Assembly (NCBI RefSeq): GCF_014650695.1
Contig: NZ_BMVL01000015.1
Span: 76,497-128,356 of the forward strand
Reading direction: 5' to 3'
Origin: Streptomyces avidinii
GTDB lineage: Bacteria; Actinomycetota; Actinomycetes; Streptomycetales; Streptomycetaceae
DNA: 51,860 nucleotides
This document shows positions 8,855 through 17,607 of the stretch, piece by piece (within the stretch, counting starts at the first letter, position 1; every line of letters starts with the position of its first letter). Both the position numbers and the translations under genes were made by a program. The notes beneath the pieces were generated by a model. That model worked only from the letters and a program-made list of their open reading frames with translations, searched no databases and was not told the DNA's origin.

Positions 8855-8870
8855 TGTGACTCAAGTCACA
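8855..8870. promoter_or_regulatory. CRP-type palindrome between cdgB and flavin reductase gene
   Basis: TGTGACTCAAGTCACA is a perfect TGTGA-N6-TCACA palindrome, the classical CRP site, and fits the Streptomyces Crp pattern GTG-N6-CAC. It lies in the 302-base gap between the divergent cdgB and flavin reductase genes. The rest of that gap shows no gene. Confidence 0.62.
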
Positions 8871-9030
8871 TCAGGTGAATATCGGTGCGCAGTGGGTCGG
8901 TGCATGACTGGGAGCGCTCCCTCACATTCCCGAGAGCAAACGATACGCCGGGGCCTAGGCCAAGGGGCGGGGACGCGACTCGGACCAGGGCCCGATGTGC
9001 GGCGCGGAAGGGCGAGATTAGCGTTTCAGC

Positions 9031-9600
9031 GTGCTGAAGACGACCCCCGTACCCACCGCGTCCCACGGAACCCCCCATGCTGAGGGGGTGAGCAATGACG
9101 AGTTCCGGGCCGCGATGTCCCGGCTGGCGGCAGGCGTGTGCCTGATCACGGCGCACGAGCCCCCGCTGACGGCGGACGGCCCGCGCGGCGAGGACGTCGG
9201 CATGACGGCGACCGCCTTCATGTCCGTGTCCCTGGACCCGCCACTGGTCCTGGTGAGCCTGCGCGAGGGCTCCCGGATGGACGACCTGCTGGCGGAACAG
9301 CCGCTGTGGGCGGTCTCCGTGCTCGCCGACCACCAGCTCCAGGTCGCGGGCCGCTTCTCGATGAAGGGCCGCATCAGCGACCGGCTCCTCTTCGCCGACC
9401 TGCCCTACGTACGCGGCGAGGCCTCCGGCGCGCCCCTGCTGACCGGCGCCCTGGCGACGCTGGAATGCCGTACGGAGAACCGCGTCGAGGCGGGCGACCA
9501 CACCCTGGTCGTCGGCCGGGTCCTGACGGCCGGCCTGCCCGCCCCGGACTCGGCGCCGCTGACGTACTTCCGCGGGCGCTACCGGCACCTGGGCGCGTAG
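9031..9600 (+). CDS. flavin reductase domain protein (FMN-binding split barrel)
   Basis: A 189-residue flavin reductase-like protein, the type that supplies reduced FMN to a two-component monooxygenase. It shows FRAAMSRLAAGVCLITA, the flavin-binding stretch GMTATAFMSVSLDPPLVLVSL, SVLADHQLQVAGRFS, and the C-terminal LTYFRGRYRHLG that is nearly universal in the family. The start is unclear: GTG at 9031 or GTG at 9088, the second lying directly behind a G-run. No monooxygenase partner is adjacent, so the electron acceptor is unknown. Confidence 0.85.
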   Translation: MLKTTPVPTASHGTPHAEGVSNDEFRAAMSRLAAGVCLITAHEPPLTADGPRGEDVGMTATAFMSVSLDPPLVLVSLREGSRMDDLLAEQPLWAVSVLADHQLQVAGRFSMKGRISDRLLFADLPYVRGEASGAPLLTGALATLECRTENRVEAGDHTLVVGRVLTAGLPAPDSAPLTYFRGRYRHLGA

Positions 9601-9697
9601 GACGCGTTGCGCGCGCAGAACGGGCAGGGCTCGTAAGGCGGGCGTGGCTCGTTGAGCGGGCAGGGCTCGTAAGCCTGGCAGGGCGGACACGGCGGGG

Positions 9698-10123
9698 CTA
9701 CCAGTCCCGGCCGGTGCGGCCGCGCTTGGTCTCGGCCCGCGCCTTCTTCTCGCGCAGTCGGCGCTCGTTGATCCCGCGCGGCATCTTCGTCGCCCGGCGC
9801 TGCTTCGGCGGCGGCGCCGTCGCCTCGGCCAGCAGCGAAGCCATCCGTACCAGCGCCATCTCCCGGTTGCGCAGCTGCGAGCGGTGCTCGGAGGCCCGTA
9901 CGGTCACCACCCCGTCCACCAGCCTCCCGGCGAGCCGCTCCAGCGCCCGCTCCTTCCACACCTCGGGCAGCGCCTTCGTCGCCGCCAGGTCGAACAGCAG
10001 CTCCGCGCGCGAGTCCGAGGTGTTCACGTGCTGACCGCCCGGTCCGGAGGAACGCGAGAACCGCCAGGCGAGCTCTCCCTCGGGGAGCACGACCGAACCG
10101 CGGATGACATAGGGACCAGGCAT
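9698..10123 (-). CDS. arfB: peptidyl-tRNA hydrolase ArfB (stalled-ribosome rescue)
   Basis: A release-factor-like hydrolase that frees stalled ribosomes lacking a stop codon. The 141-residue protein carries the GGQ catalytic motif in SGPGGQHVNTSDSR (GGQ at about 29-31) and the basic C-terminal tail (RRLREKKARAETKRGR) that enters the empty mRNA channel. The ATG at 10,123 follows AGGGGC; the longer frame adds 14 residues without a better start. The 97-base gap to the convergent flavin reductase gene contains two copies of GGGCAGGGCTCGTAAG, a small direct repeat. Confidence 0.92.
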   Translation of the reverse strand: MPGPYVIRGSVVLPEGELAWRFSRSSGPGGQHVNTSDSRAELLFDLAATKALPEVWKERALERLAGRLVDGVVTVRASEHRSQLRNREMALVRMASLLAEATAPPPKQRRATKMPRGINERRLREKKARAETKRGRTGRDW

Positions 10124-10311
10124 GCCCCTATGATCCGCCCCCGGCACCGCTGCCGTCACCCGCATTTACCGGCCCCTCGTTCCGGCTCGCGGAGATTCGC
10201 CGTCACGGACAATTCACGACGGGAACCCGACCGGCCTCTCGTCGCGTTATAGGGGGCAGCGGTAGTTTGACCGCCTGTACGTGCATGTTGGATGAGGAAA
10301 GGGACATTCCC

Positions 10312-10887
10312 ATGGCTGTCAGCCTGTCCAAGGGCGGCAACGTCTCGCTCACGAAGGAGGCCCCGGGCCTCGCTGCCGTCACGGTCGGCCTCGGCTGGGA
10401 CGTCCGTACGACGACCGGTGTCGACTTCGACCTCGACGCCTCGGCGATCGCGGTCAACCCGACGGGCAAGGTCGTCTCCGACGGCCACTTCGTCTTCTTC
10501 AACAACAAGTCCACCCCGGACCAGACCATCGTCCACACCGGTGACAACCGCACCGGCGAGGGCGCGGGCGACGACGAGGCCATCAACGTCAACCTCGCCG
10601 GCCTCCCGGCCGACGTGGACAAGATCGTCTTCCCGGTCTCCATCTACGACGCCGAGGCGCGCAGCCAGAACTTCGGCCAGGTCCGCAACGCGTACATCCG
10701 CGTCGTGAACCAGGCCGGCGGCGCCGAGATCGCCCGCTACGACCTCTCCGAGGACGCGGCGACCGAGACCGCCATGGTCTTCGGCGAGCTCTACCGCAAC
10801 GGCGCCGAGTGGAAGTTCCGCGCGGTCGGCCAGGGTTACGCCTCCGGCCTCACCGGCATCGCGCAGGACTTCGGCGTCAACGTCTGA
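10312..10887 (+). CDS. TerD-family stress protein
   Basis: A 191-residue TerD/TerZ-type calcium-binding protein of the tellurite-resistance and general stress family. It starts MAVSLSKGGNVSLTKEAPGL, then GLGWDVRTTTGVDFDLDASA, the acidic Ca-binding segment GDNRTGEGAGDDE, and IRVVNQAGGAEIARYDLSED. The start at 10,312 is preceded by GAGGAAAGG. It stands alone here rather than in a full ter operon; Streptomyces carry many such paralogues, several affecting differentiation. A strong terminator follows. Confidence 0.93.
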   Translation: MAVSLSKGGNVSLTKEAPGLAAVTVGLGWDVRTTTGVDFDLDASAIAVNPTGKVVSDGHFVFFNNKSTPDQTIVHTGDNRTGEGAGDDEAINVNLAGLPADVDKIVFPVSIYDAEARSQNFGQVRNAYIRVVNQAGGAEIARYDLSEDAATETAMVFGELYRNGAEWKFRAVGQGYASGLTGIAQDFGVNV

Positions 10888-10992
10888 TTCCGAGCCCGAC
10901 TCCACAGTGAGTCCGCGCTGAGCCCGCGGCCGGTCCGCGGCCGTGTCGGGCAGGTCCGGCACGTCCCGGAACTGCCCGCCACCGGCGCCGGC

Positions 10993-11027
10993 GAAGCCCC
11001 CTCCCGGCCGTCCGGGGAGGGGGCTTC
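10993..11027 (+). terminator. hairpin terminator after terD-like gene
   Basis: The arms GAAGCCCCCTCCC and GGGAGGGGGCTTC pair as a 13-bp stem around a short loop and are followed by TTCG. It isolates the TerD gene from the acetyltransferase gene 19 bases further on. Confidence 0.8.
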
Positions 11028-11045
11028 TTCGCTACCGTTCGACGG

Positions 11046-11564
11046 GTGATCCTGCAACCGCTCGTCCCCGTCGACGGCGCCCTCCCCGGCCCGGTCCTCA
11101 CCGAGATCGCCGCCCTCTACTCGACGAACCACGCGTTCTTCGAACTCAGCGGCGACTTCCCCGACCCGGACCGCATCACGGTCGAACAGGTCGCCGCCGC
11201 ACTCGCCGACGAACTGGCGCACGACAGCGCCGAGGTACTCCTCGCCCGCTCGGCCGGCCGCCTCGTCGGCCTGGCCGCCACCCTCGCGCAGGCACCCGCC
11301 GCCGACGACCCGGACCCGTGGATCGGCCTGCTGCTCATCGACGCCACCGCCCACCGCGAGGGGTACGGCCGCGCCGTCGCCACCCTGGTCGAGGACCGCT
11401 TCCGCACCGCGGGGCGCGCGGGCGTGCGGATCGCCGTACTGGACAACAACCCCAAGGCCCTGGCCTTCTGGCAGTCCCAGGGGTACGTCCCGCTGCGCAG
11501 GGCCAAGGACCGCGAGATGGGCCGCGACTGCACCGTGCTGCGCAAGCCGCTCGAAGCCCCGTAG
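11046..11564 (+). CDS. GNAT family N-acetyltransferase
   Basis: A 172-residue acetyl-CoA-dependent transferase. The acetyl-CoA loop motif is present as AHREGYGRAVATLVEDRF, preceded by the strand WIGLLLID and followed by AVLDNNPKALAFWQSQGYVP, a typical GNAT C-terminal half. The GTG start lies directly after the terD terminator with no clear ribosome-binding site, so it may be translated from a near-leaderless transcript. The substrate is not predictable. Confidence 0.85.
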   Translation: MILQPLVPVDGALPGPVLTEIAALYSTNHAFFELSGDFPDPDRITVEQVAAALADELAHDSAEVLLARSAGRLVGLAATLAQAPAADDPDPWIGLLLIDATAHREGYGRAVATLVEDRFRTAGRAGVRIAVLDNNPKALAFWQSQGYVPLRRAKDREMGRDCTVLRKPLEAP

Positions 11565-11597
11565 CGGGGCGGGGCGGAGCGGGCGGGGCGGGGCGGA
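11565..11597. other. G-run cluster with G-quadruplex potential
   Basis: Six G-runs of three or four Gs separated by one to five bases lie between the convergent acetyltransferase and M1 peptidase genes, as two near-copies of a GCGGGGCGGGGCGGA unit. The pattern fits an intramolecular G-quadruplex on the plus strand. Confidence 0.5.
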
Positions 11598-11633
11598 GCA
11601 GCGCGACGTAGTGCAGCGCAGCGCGGGGCGTGG

Positions 11634-13046
11634 CTACTCGGGGCGGGCCTTCCCGTACAGCCACGCGTCCCAGACCTTCTTCAGGTCGTGCCCCGTCTTC
11701 TTCTCGGCGTAGGCGGTGAAGTCGGCCGTGCTCGCGTTCCCGTGCCGGTGGTCGGCGACCCAGCCGCGCACCAGGGCGAAGAACTTCTCGTCGCCGACCT
11801 CCTGGCGGATCCGGTGCAGGACCATCGCGCCGCCGTAGTACACCGGCTCCGCCGAGATGTCCTCGGGCCCGGGCGGAGCGGCCGGCGGGAAGGCCCGCCA
11901 GTCGACGTCGGCGTCCCGGTCCACGTCCGTGTCACCCGTCCGGAAGGCCTCGAAGTACTCCTGCGCCGTGGACCCGTTGTGGTCCTCGGCCCACAGCCAC
12001 TCGGCGTAGGTCGCGAACCCCTCGTTGAGCCACATGTCCTTCCAGGACTTCGGCGACACCGAGTCGCCGAACCACTGGTGAGCGAGCTCGTGCACGACGA
12101 GCTCCTCCTCGGTCGGCGCACCGGGGAAGACGGGCCGGCCCTGGGTCTCCAGCGCGTAGCCGAGGGTCCCCGCGGGCACCACGATCGCGCCCGCGCTCGC
12201 GAAGGGGTACGGGCCGAACCGGCCGCTGCCCCACTCCACCATCTCCGGCAGCCGCGCGAGCGGCCCCGAACCGGCGGCCCCCTCCCCCGGCGCCACGGCG
12301 CTGTAGAGGCCGATCCCCGAGGGCGTCCGGCCGGTCGTCACCTTGTACGGCCCGATCACCGCGGTCGCCAGATAGCTCGCCATCGGCTCCGGGCTGTGCC
12401 ACGCGAAGGCGGTGCGCCCGTCCGCGTCCTCGGTACGGGAACGCAGCTCGCCGTTCGACACGGCCTCGTAGCCGCGCGGAACGGTCAGGGTGATGTCGTA
12501 CGCGGCCTTGTCGCTGGGGTGGTGGTTGCCGGGGAACCAGGTCATCGAACCGACCGGCTCGCCGACGGCTACGGCGCCGCCCTCGGTGGTGATCCAGCCC
12601 TCCCTGGAGCCGTCCGCATCCACGAGGGGCTTCGGCTTCCCGCTGTAGTCGACCTCCGTCCGGAAGACCTCACCCTTCTTCAGGTCCTCGGCGGGGCGCA
12701 CGGTCAGCTCGTTGCCGGTCCGGTTGTACCGGGCCCCCTCCCCCTGGACGGTCACGCCCTCGACTTTCAGACCGCTGAAGTCCAGGTTGAAGGAGCTGAG
12801 CCCCTGCTCGGCGCGGGCGGTGATCACGGCCGTACCGTGCAGCCGGCCGTCCGCGGGGTCGTAGTCCAGGTCCAGCGCGTAGTGGTCGACCTGGTAGCCG
12901 CCGTTCCCGGCCCGCGGGAAGTACGGATCGCGCAGCCCCGACGCACCCGGCCGCCCCTGCACGGTGTCGCCCGTACACGCCGTGGTGAGGGCGAGCAGGG
13001 CGGCAACGGCGGGGGCGGCGAGGCGGGAGAGAGCACGGTGTTCCAC
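11634..13046 (-). CDS. M1-family zinc aminopeptidase lipoprotein
   Basis: A secreted, membrane-anchored metalloprotease of 470 residues. The GTG at 13,046 gives a signal peptide with a lipobox ending LTTAC; the open frame upstream of it adds no conserved sequence. The M1 catalytic features are intact: the zinc motif HELAHQWFGD, the third ligand Glu in WLNEGFATYAEW about 18 residues later, and an N-terminal beta-domain with DYSGKPKPLVD. It lacks the long C-terminal helical domain of PepN, so it belongs to the short-form actinobacterial M1 group. It is likely to trim extracellular peptides. Confidence 0.9.
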   Translation of the reverse strand: MEHRALSRLAAPAVAALLALTTACTGDTVQGRPGASGLRDPYFPRAGNGGYQVDHYALDLDYDPADGRLHGTAVITARAEQGLSSFNLDFSGLKVEGVTVQGEGARYNRTGNELTVRPAEDLKKGEVFRTEVDYSGKPKPLVDADGSREGWITTEGGAVAVGEPVGSMTWFPGNHHPSDKAAYDITLTVPRGYEAVSNGELRSRTEDADGRTAFAWHSPEPMASYLATAVIGPYKVTTGRTPSGIGLYSAVAPGEGAAGSGPLARLPEMVEWGSGRFGPYPFASAGAIVVPAGTLGYALETQGRPVFPGAPTEEELVVHELAHQWFGDSVSPKSWKDMWLNEGFATYAEWLWAEDHNGSTAQEYFEAFRTGDTDVDRDADVDWRAFPPAAPPGPEDISAEPVYYGGAMVLHRIRQEVGDEKFFALVRGWVADHRHGNASTADFTAYAEKKTGHDLKKVWDAWLYGKARPE

Positions 13047-13142
13047 GCACTCGATCCTAGGCGGGGGCTTGCCGGTCCTGCCGGGCACCGCGAGCCGGGC
13101 ACGACCGGGCAAGGCACCCCCCGGGCCGGACGACCGCGCGTC

Positions 13143-13700
13143 CTACTTGTTCAGCGCGTCCACACCGGCCTTGGCGAACTTCTCGTCCAGGTCACCGCTC
13201 GGGGCGCCGGCCACACCGATGCCCGCGACGGGCGCGCCGTCCGCCTGGACCGGGGTGCCGCCACCGAGGAAGAGGGTGCCGGGGATGTCCTTCAGGTTCG
13301 GGGTCTGGGCGAGCCGGCCCACGAGCACCGAGGTCGGGGCGTTCCAGGACACGGCGGTGAAGGCCTTGCGCTGGGCCGACTCGTAGGACTGCGGGCCGGC
13401 GCCGTCGCCGCGGAGGGTGACGATGGTGTTGCCGTTGCGGTCGACGACGGCGACGGTCACCTTCTGGTTCTCGGACTCGGCGGCCTTCAGCGCGGCCTGG
13501 GCGGCGCGGGTCGCGGCGTCGACGGTGAGGTGCGTCGTCGTGGTGAAGTTCTTGCCGCTCGGGCCGTCCTTCTTCCCGGCCACGGAGACCTGGGCGGTCT
13601 CGGCGGCGGGGGTCGCGCTGGCGCTCACGGCACCGAAGGCTCCGGCGCCCAGGGCGACGGCGAGGGCGGTACCGGTGAGAACGCGGGTGCGGGTCTTCAT
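13143..13700 (-). CDS. hbpS: secreted heme-binding protein HbpS
   Basis: A 185-residue secreted protein of the HbpS/GlcG (DUF336) family. The ATG at 13,700 follows CAGGAGCAGAG and gives a Sec signal peptide (MKTRTRVLTGTALAVALGAG with an ASA-type cleavage site). The mature protein holds LTVDAATRAAQAALKAAE, VAVVDRNGNTIVTLRGDGAG and the C-terminal VAGIGVAGAPSGDLDEKFA. In S. reticuli HbpS binds heme and iron outside the cell and modulates the sensor kinase SenS under redox stress. The divergent senS-senR pair next door supports this assignment strongly. Confidence 0.88.
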   Translation of the reverse strand: MKTRTRVLTGTALAVALGAGAFGAVSASATPAAETAQVSVAGKKDGPSGKNFTTTTHLTVDAATRAAQAALKAAESENQKVTVAVVDRNGNTIVTLRGDGAGPQSYESAQRKAFTAVSWNAPTSVLVGRLAQTPNLKDIPGTLFLGGGTPVQADGAPVAGIGVAGAPSGDLDEKFAKAGVDALNK

Positions 13701-13950
13701 CTCTGCTCCTGAGAACGGTGCCGCGGTGACGGCTTCGAGTCGGTCGGGGCCGGGCCGGTCCGACCGGCTCCTGCACTGCTCCAAGCCTCGGTCCGAAACC
13801 CCCCGCGCCCCGTCCCCGTACCGGCTCGCCCCACCCACCGCACCGGCTGACCCGGGGGTCATCCGATCGGTCGATGCGCATCGCCTGCGGCGAGGTATTG
13901 GCTGGCCACAGCGCCGGACCCGCTCTCCGGCCCCGCGGGCGTCCGCTCCT

Positions 13951-14020
13951 TCAGCCTCGGCCCTTCCGGCCCCGCCGGCGTTCGAGGCGCGGGTCCGGGG
14001 CAGCGCCCCGGCGGCAGCGC
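13951..14020 (+). repeat. dispersed intergenic GC-rich repeat, copy 2
   Basis: The core TTCGAGGCGCGGGTCCGG followed by GGCAGCGCCCCGG is shared with copies near 41, 17,608 and 24,610. It lies in the 365-base divergent region between hbpS and senS. Apart from this repeat I see no gene there, and it must also hold both promoters. Confidence 0.65.
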
Positions 14021-14065
14021 CTGCGGGCGACAATGAACGCACCCCTCGCACACCAGGAGCAACCG

Positions 14066-15229
14066 GTGAGCCACCCCGCCAGCAGGCCGGACACCCGAAC
14101 ACTGGCCACGGTCGCCCACACCGCCTTCTTCCTGCTCCTCGGCGCCTCCGTGGTCCGCTTCCTGCTGCGCCACCCCGGCGAACCCCGGACTCCGTGGATC
14201 ATCGCCCTCAGCATCACCCTGGCCCTGCTCTACGTCCTCGGCCCCGCGCTCGGCGCCGCCCCCACCGCCCGGCGGCTCCTGTGGCTGGGCCTGGTCGTCA
14301 CCACCTGGATGGTCCTGGTCGTCCTCGCGCCGAGCTTCGCCTGGTGCGCCGTACCGCTGTTCTTCACGGCCCTGCGCACCCTGCCGCCGCGCGCCGCCGT
14401 CGTCCTCGTGGCCCTCCTCACCACCTTCGTGGTGATCGCCCAGCTCCAGCTGGCCAAGTCCTTCGACCCCAACCTCCTGCTGGCCCCGCCCGCCGTCGCC
14501 GCCCTCGCCACCGCCGTCTTCGTCCACATGGAACGCCAGGCCCGGGCCCAGCGCACGCTGATCGACGACCTGATCCGCACCCGCCGGGAGCTGGCCGCCA
14601 CCGAGCGCCGCGAAGGCACGCTCGCCGAACGGCAGCGGCTGTCCATGGAGATCCACGACACCCTCGCCCAGAACCTCTCCAGCCAGCAGATGCTCCTCCA
14701 GGCCGCGGACCGCACCTGGGAGACCGACCCGGCCACCGCCCGCGCGCACGTCCGTACCGCCACCGGCATCGCCGCACACGGCCTCTCCGAGGCCCGCCGG
14801 CTCGTCCACGACCTGGCCCCGCCCGAGCTCGCCGACGGCGCCGGCCTTTCGGACGCCCTGCGCTCCCTGGACGCCGGCCCGGACATCGAGGTCCGCTTCC
14901 ACCTCGAAGGCACGCCGGTCCCGCTCCCCGACCGCGTCCAGTCCGCGCTGCTGCGCATAGCCCAGGGCGCGCTGGCCAACGTCCGCGAGCACTCCGGCGC
15001 CCGTACGGCCGCACTCACCCTGAGCTTCCTGGGCGACCAGGTCGTCCTGGACATCGCCGACGACGGCCACGGCTTCACCGCACCCCGCACCGACGCCGCC
15101 GAGCGCGGGCACGGGCTCCCGGCCATGCGGGCCCGCGTCCGCCAGCTCGGCGGCACCCTGACGATCGAATCCACGCCGGGCGAGGGCACCGTCCTCTCCG
15201 CGGCCATCCCCCTGGAGCCGGCCCCATGA
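14066..15229 (+). CDS. senS: redox-sensing histidine kinase SenS
   Basis: A NarL-class (HisKA_3) membrane sensor kinase of 387 residues. The N-terminal part, to about residue 150, has five likely membrane helices. The dimerisation and phosphoacceptor helix ERQRLSMEIHDTLAQNL carries the His, and the ATPase domain ends with DDGHGF and GHGLPAMRAR. GTG at 14,066 is chosen because AGGAG lies six bases upstream; ATG at 14,033 is an alternative. It partners HbpS, encoded divergently, as in S. reticuli, where the system controls antioxidant genes. The stop overlaps the senR start as ATGA. Confidence 0.88.
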   Translation: MSHPASRPDTRTLATVAHTAFFLLLGASVVRFLLRHPGEPRTPWIIALSITLALLYVLGPALGAAPTARRLLWLGLVVTTWMVLVVLAPSFAWCAVPLFFTALRTLPPRAAVVLVALLTTFVVIAQLQLAKSFDPNLLLAPPAVAALATAVFVHMERQARAQRTLIDDLIRTRRELAATERREGTLAERQRLSMEIHDTLAQNLSSQQMLLQAADRTWETDPATARAHVRTATGIAAHGLSEARRLVHDLAPPELADGAGLSDALRSLDAGPDIEVRFHLEGTPVPLPDRVQSALLRIAQGALANVREHSGARTAALTLSFLGDQVVLDIADDGHGFTAPRTDAAERGHGLPAMRARVRQLGGTLTIESTPGEGTVLSAAIPLEPAP

Positions 15230-15846
15230 CGACGATCCTCCTCTGCGACGACCACGTCGTGGTGCGCGCCGGACTGCTGGCCCTGCTCGGCAGCGAGCCG
15301 GACATCGAGGTCCTCGGCGAGGCGGGCAGCGGTGAGGAGGCGGTCGCCCTCGCCGCGAAGCTCCGTCCCGACGTGGTCCTGATGGACCTCCAGCTGGGCG
15401 AGGGCATCGACGGCGTCGAAGCCACCCGGCGCATCACGGCCCTCCCCCGGCCCCCGCACGTCCTGGTCCTCACCACCTACGACACGGACGCGGACATCAC
15501 CCGGGCGATCGGCGCGGGCGCCACCGGCTACCTCCTCAAGGCCGAACGCCCGGAGGAACTCTTCGCCGCCATCCACTCCGCCGCCCAGGGCCGCACCACC
15601 CTGTCCGCGCCGGTGGCCAGCCGGGTGATGGCCCACATGCGCGGCACCCGCCCCACCCTGACCGACCGCGAACTGGACATCCTCGGCCAGCTGGCCCGGG
15701 GCCTGGGCAACCGCGACATCGCCCGCGCCCTCTTCATCAGCGAGGCCACGGTCAAGACCCACCTGGGCCGGATCTACGACAAGCTCGGCGTCGACACCCG
15801 CGCGGGCGCGGTCTCGGTCGCCAAGGAACAGCGCCTGCTGTCCTGA
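15226..15846 (+). CDS. senR: response regulator SenR (NarL/LuxR type)
   Basis: A 206-residue regulator: receiver domain at residues 1-120 with acidic pair CDD (8-9), phosphoacceptor Asp54 in VLMDLQL and conserved Lys105; then a LuxR-type helix-turn-helix with LTDRELDILGQLARGLGNRDIA and SEATVKTHLGRIYDKLGV. It overlaps the kinase gene by four bases, so the two are translationally coupled. By homology with S. reticuli SenR it should bind near hbpS and antioxidant genes. Confidence 0.9.
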   Translation: MTTILLCDDHVVVRAGLLALLGSEPDIEVLGEAGSGEEAVALAAKLRPDVVLMDLQLGEGIDGVEATRRITALPRPPHVLVLTTYDTDADITRAIGAGATGYLLKAERPEELFAAIHSAAQGRTTLSAPVASRVMAHMRGTRPTLTDRELDILGQLARGLGNRDIARALFISEATVKTHLGRIYDKLGVDTRAGAVSVAKEQRLLS

Positions 15847-15854
15847 CACCGGAG

Positions 15855-16394
15855 GTGAGCGGCCCCGGCGCGCGTGACACCATCAGCTACGTGCTCGACA
15901 TCGGCTACTCCCTCTCCCGGCGCTTCCCCGACCCCCCGCAGACCGACTACCGCTCCGCGGACGTCCACACCCTGCGGCACGACCTGTTCTGCGGGGACGT
16001 GTACCTCGCCGACACCAACGCCGACCGGGAAGTGTCCACAGCCTGGGGATGGGTGCCCGTACTGGACTTCGCCTGGGCCCTGTGCGACATCGTCGAACAG
16101 CTCGACAAGGACCCCCGCGGCAACCGCTCCGCCAACCGGCAGTACGCCGAGCTCGACTTCACCGAGTCCACGGACCGGATGCTCTTCGAACGCCGCTTCG
16201 GCTGGGTCGACGTCGAGGCCGACTGGATGCCGGCCGAGGAGGCCCCGCTGACCTTCAGCCACCGCCTGCTGCGCCGCGAGGCCCGCGACTTCCTGCACGA
16301 CCTCATCGCGGACCTGATCGACATGCACGACGGCCTGGCCGACAACCCGGCCATCTGGACCCTCCAGGCCCGCTTCCCCCGCGTCCCGGCGTAG
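15855..16394 (+). CDS. conserved hypothetical protein
   Basis: A 179-residue soluble, acidic protein that I cannot assign. It has no signal peptide or membrane helix. Visible segments are SYVLDIGYSLSRRFPD, WVPVLDFAWALCDIVEQL and a helical C-terminal part rich in His, Asp and Leu (DFLHDLIADLIDMHDGLA). It begins eight bases after senR and may be read through from it. The start could be GTG at 15,855 or GTG at 15,891. The 67 bases to the convergent GH26 gene are a string of self-complementary GGCCCGGC/GCCGGGCC units that could act as a two-way terminator. Confidence 0.7.
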   Translation: MSGPGARDTISYVLDIGYSLSRRFPDPPQTDYRSADVHTLRHDLFCGDVYLADTNADREVSTAWGWVPVLDFAWALCDIVEQLDKDPRGNRSANRQYAELDFTESTDRMLFERRFGWVDVEADWMPAEEAPLTFSHRLLRREARDFLHDLIADLIDMHDGLADNPAIWTLQARFPRVPA

Positions 16395-16461
16395 ACCGGC
16401 TCAGGGTCGCGGCCCGGCGGCCGGGCCCGGCGCCCGGCCCACCGCCCGGCCCGCCGCCCGC

Positions 16462-17478
16462 TCAGGTGCCCGGTCCGGCGGACAGGGACTCCCGGAACAC
16501 CTGCGTGGAACGCGGGTTCTGCCCGCACTGCCACACGCCGTGCGGGCAGTAGTCGGTGATGCTGTGGTAGAGCGGCTCGTGCTCGGCGAACCAGGCCAGC
16601 ATGTGCCGCACGTACTCGGGATTGTCGCCGTGCCGGAACAACCCCCATTCGGGGTACGAGATCCGCTTGCCGTGCGCCTTCGCGAAATCGACCTGCTGCT
16701 GGAGTCCGTAGGGCTGCGTGACCTGCTCGTCGAAAGTACGGCCGGGCTCCTGGTCGTAGGAATCCATCCCGACGATGTCGACCACGTCGTCGCCGGGATA
16801 GCAGCTGGTCCAGGCGATCGCGTCACCACCGCGGTTGGGGGCGTAGTCGAAACGGAACCGCTGCCCCTCCACCGAGCGCATGGCGGCCACGATGCGCCGC
16901 CAGTACGTCTTCCAGTTCTCCGGGTCGGGCCGACAGCGGTGGGTGTAGTTGAAGCCGTTCATCTCCCAGCCGAGCACGATCACCGTGTCCGGCACCCCGA
17001 GGTCGACCAGACGCCCGGCCAGCTGCCGGAAGTGGTGGTCGTTCGCCCCTTGGGCGCCGGCGCGGATCAGCTCGGCGACCCGGCCGTCGGGGACACCGGC
17101 CTCGTTGCGCTCCTGCATGGGCACGTTCAGGACGAACAGCCGATCGGCCCTCTCGTTGCGCCACCGCGCCCAGCTGCGCAGGGAATCGGGTGCCCCCTCG
17201 ATGTTCGCCCAGGTGTCGCCGGGCAGATAGGTGTGGCCGGCGCGCAGCTCGGTACCGCCGAGCCAGCGCGAGAGCTCCTCCATCCGCTCGACGCCGGGCG
17301 AGCCGTAGTGGAGGTACGCGCCCACGGCGACCGCGCCGGGCTCGCCGACCTCCGTCCCTGCGCTGCCCCTGGCCACGACCCGCGACGGCGGTGTGCCGAG
17401 GATGCCCCCCATGAGGAGCAGGCCGACGGCGACCGTACTCACGCAGGCGCCCGCCAGCCAGCGGCCCCGATCGGACAT
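16462..17478 (-). CDS. secreted GH26-type glycoside hydrolase
   Basis: A 338-residue exported beta-mannanase-like enzyme. The ATG at 17,478 follows GGAGG and starts a signal/anchor (GRWLAGACVSTVAVGLLLMGG). The GH26 acid/base Glu is visible in VIVLGWEMNGFNYTH and the nucleophile Glu in ISYPEWGLFRHGDNPEY, with RFDYAPNRGG and DIVGMDSYDQ between. Substrate may be mannan or an exopolysaccharide; GH26 proteins in Streptomyces are not all mannanases. It stands alone between convergent and divergent neighbours. Confidence 0.82.
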   Translation of the reverse strand: MSDRGRWLAGACVSTVAVGLLLMGGILGTPPSRVVARGSAGTEVGEPGAVAVGAYLHYGSPGVERMEELSRWLGGTELRAGHTYLPGDTWANIEGAPDSLRSWARWRNERADRLFVLNVPMQERNEAGVPDGRVAELIRAGAQGANDHHFRQLAGRLVDLGVPDTVIVLGWEMNGFNYTHRCRPDPENWKTYWRRIVAAMRSVEGQRFRFDYAPNRGGDAIAWTSCYPGDDVVDIVGMDSYDQEPGRTFDEQVTQPYGLQQQVDFAKAHGKRISYPEWGLFRHGDNPEYVRHMLAWFAEHEPLYHSITDYCPHGVWQCGQNPRSTQVFRESLSAGPGT

Positions 17479-17607
17479 GACACCTCCACAGGCTCGTGCA
17501 CCGATGTGTCTGCCTGCGACGTTAGGCACCTCGTCCGACGACTGCCCGTCGAGCTGTCCGGATGCTCAGCCATTCGCCGCAGCCGCCCGCCTCCGCCCGG
17601 CCCGCTC

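Noticed and set aside
8729..9030. BldD box upstream of cdgB
   Set aside because: BldD control is known for cdgB in S. coelicolor, but no site here fits the consensus spacing I remember. The visible TGAC-N4-GTCA lies inside the CRP-type palindrome, so I did not call it.
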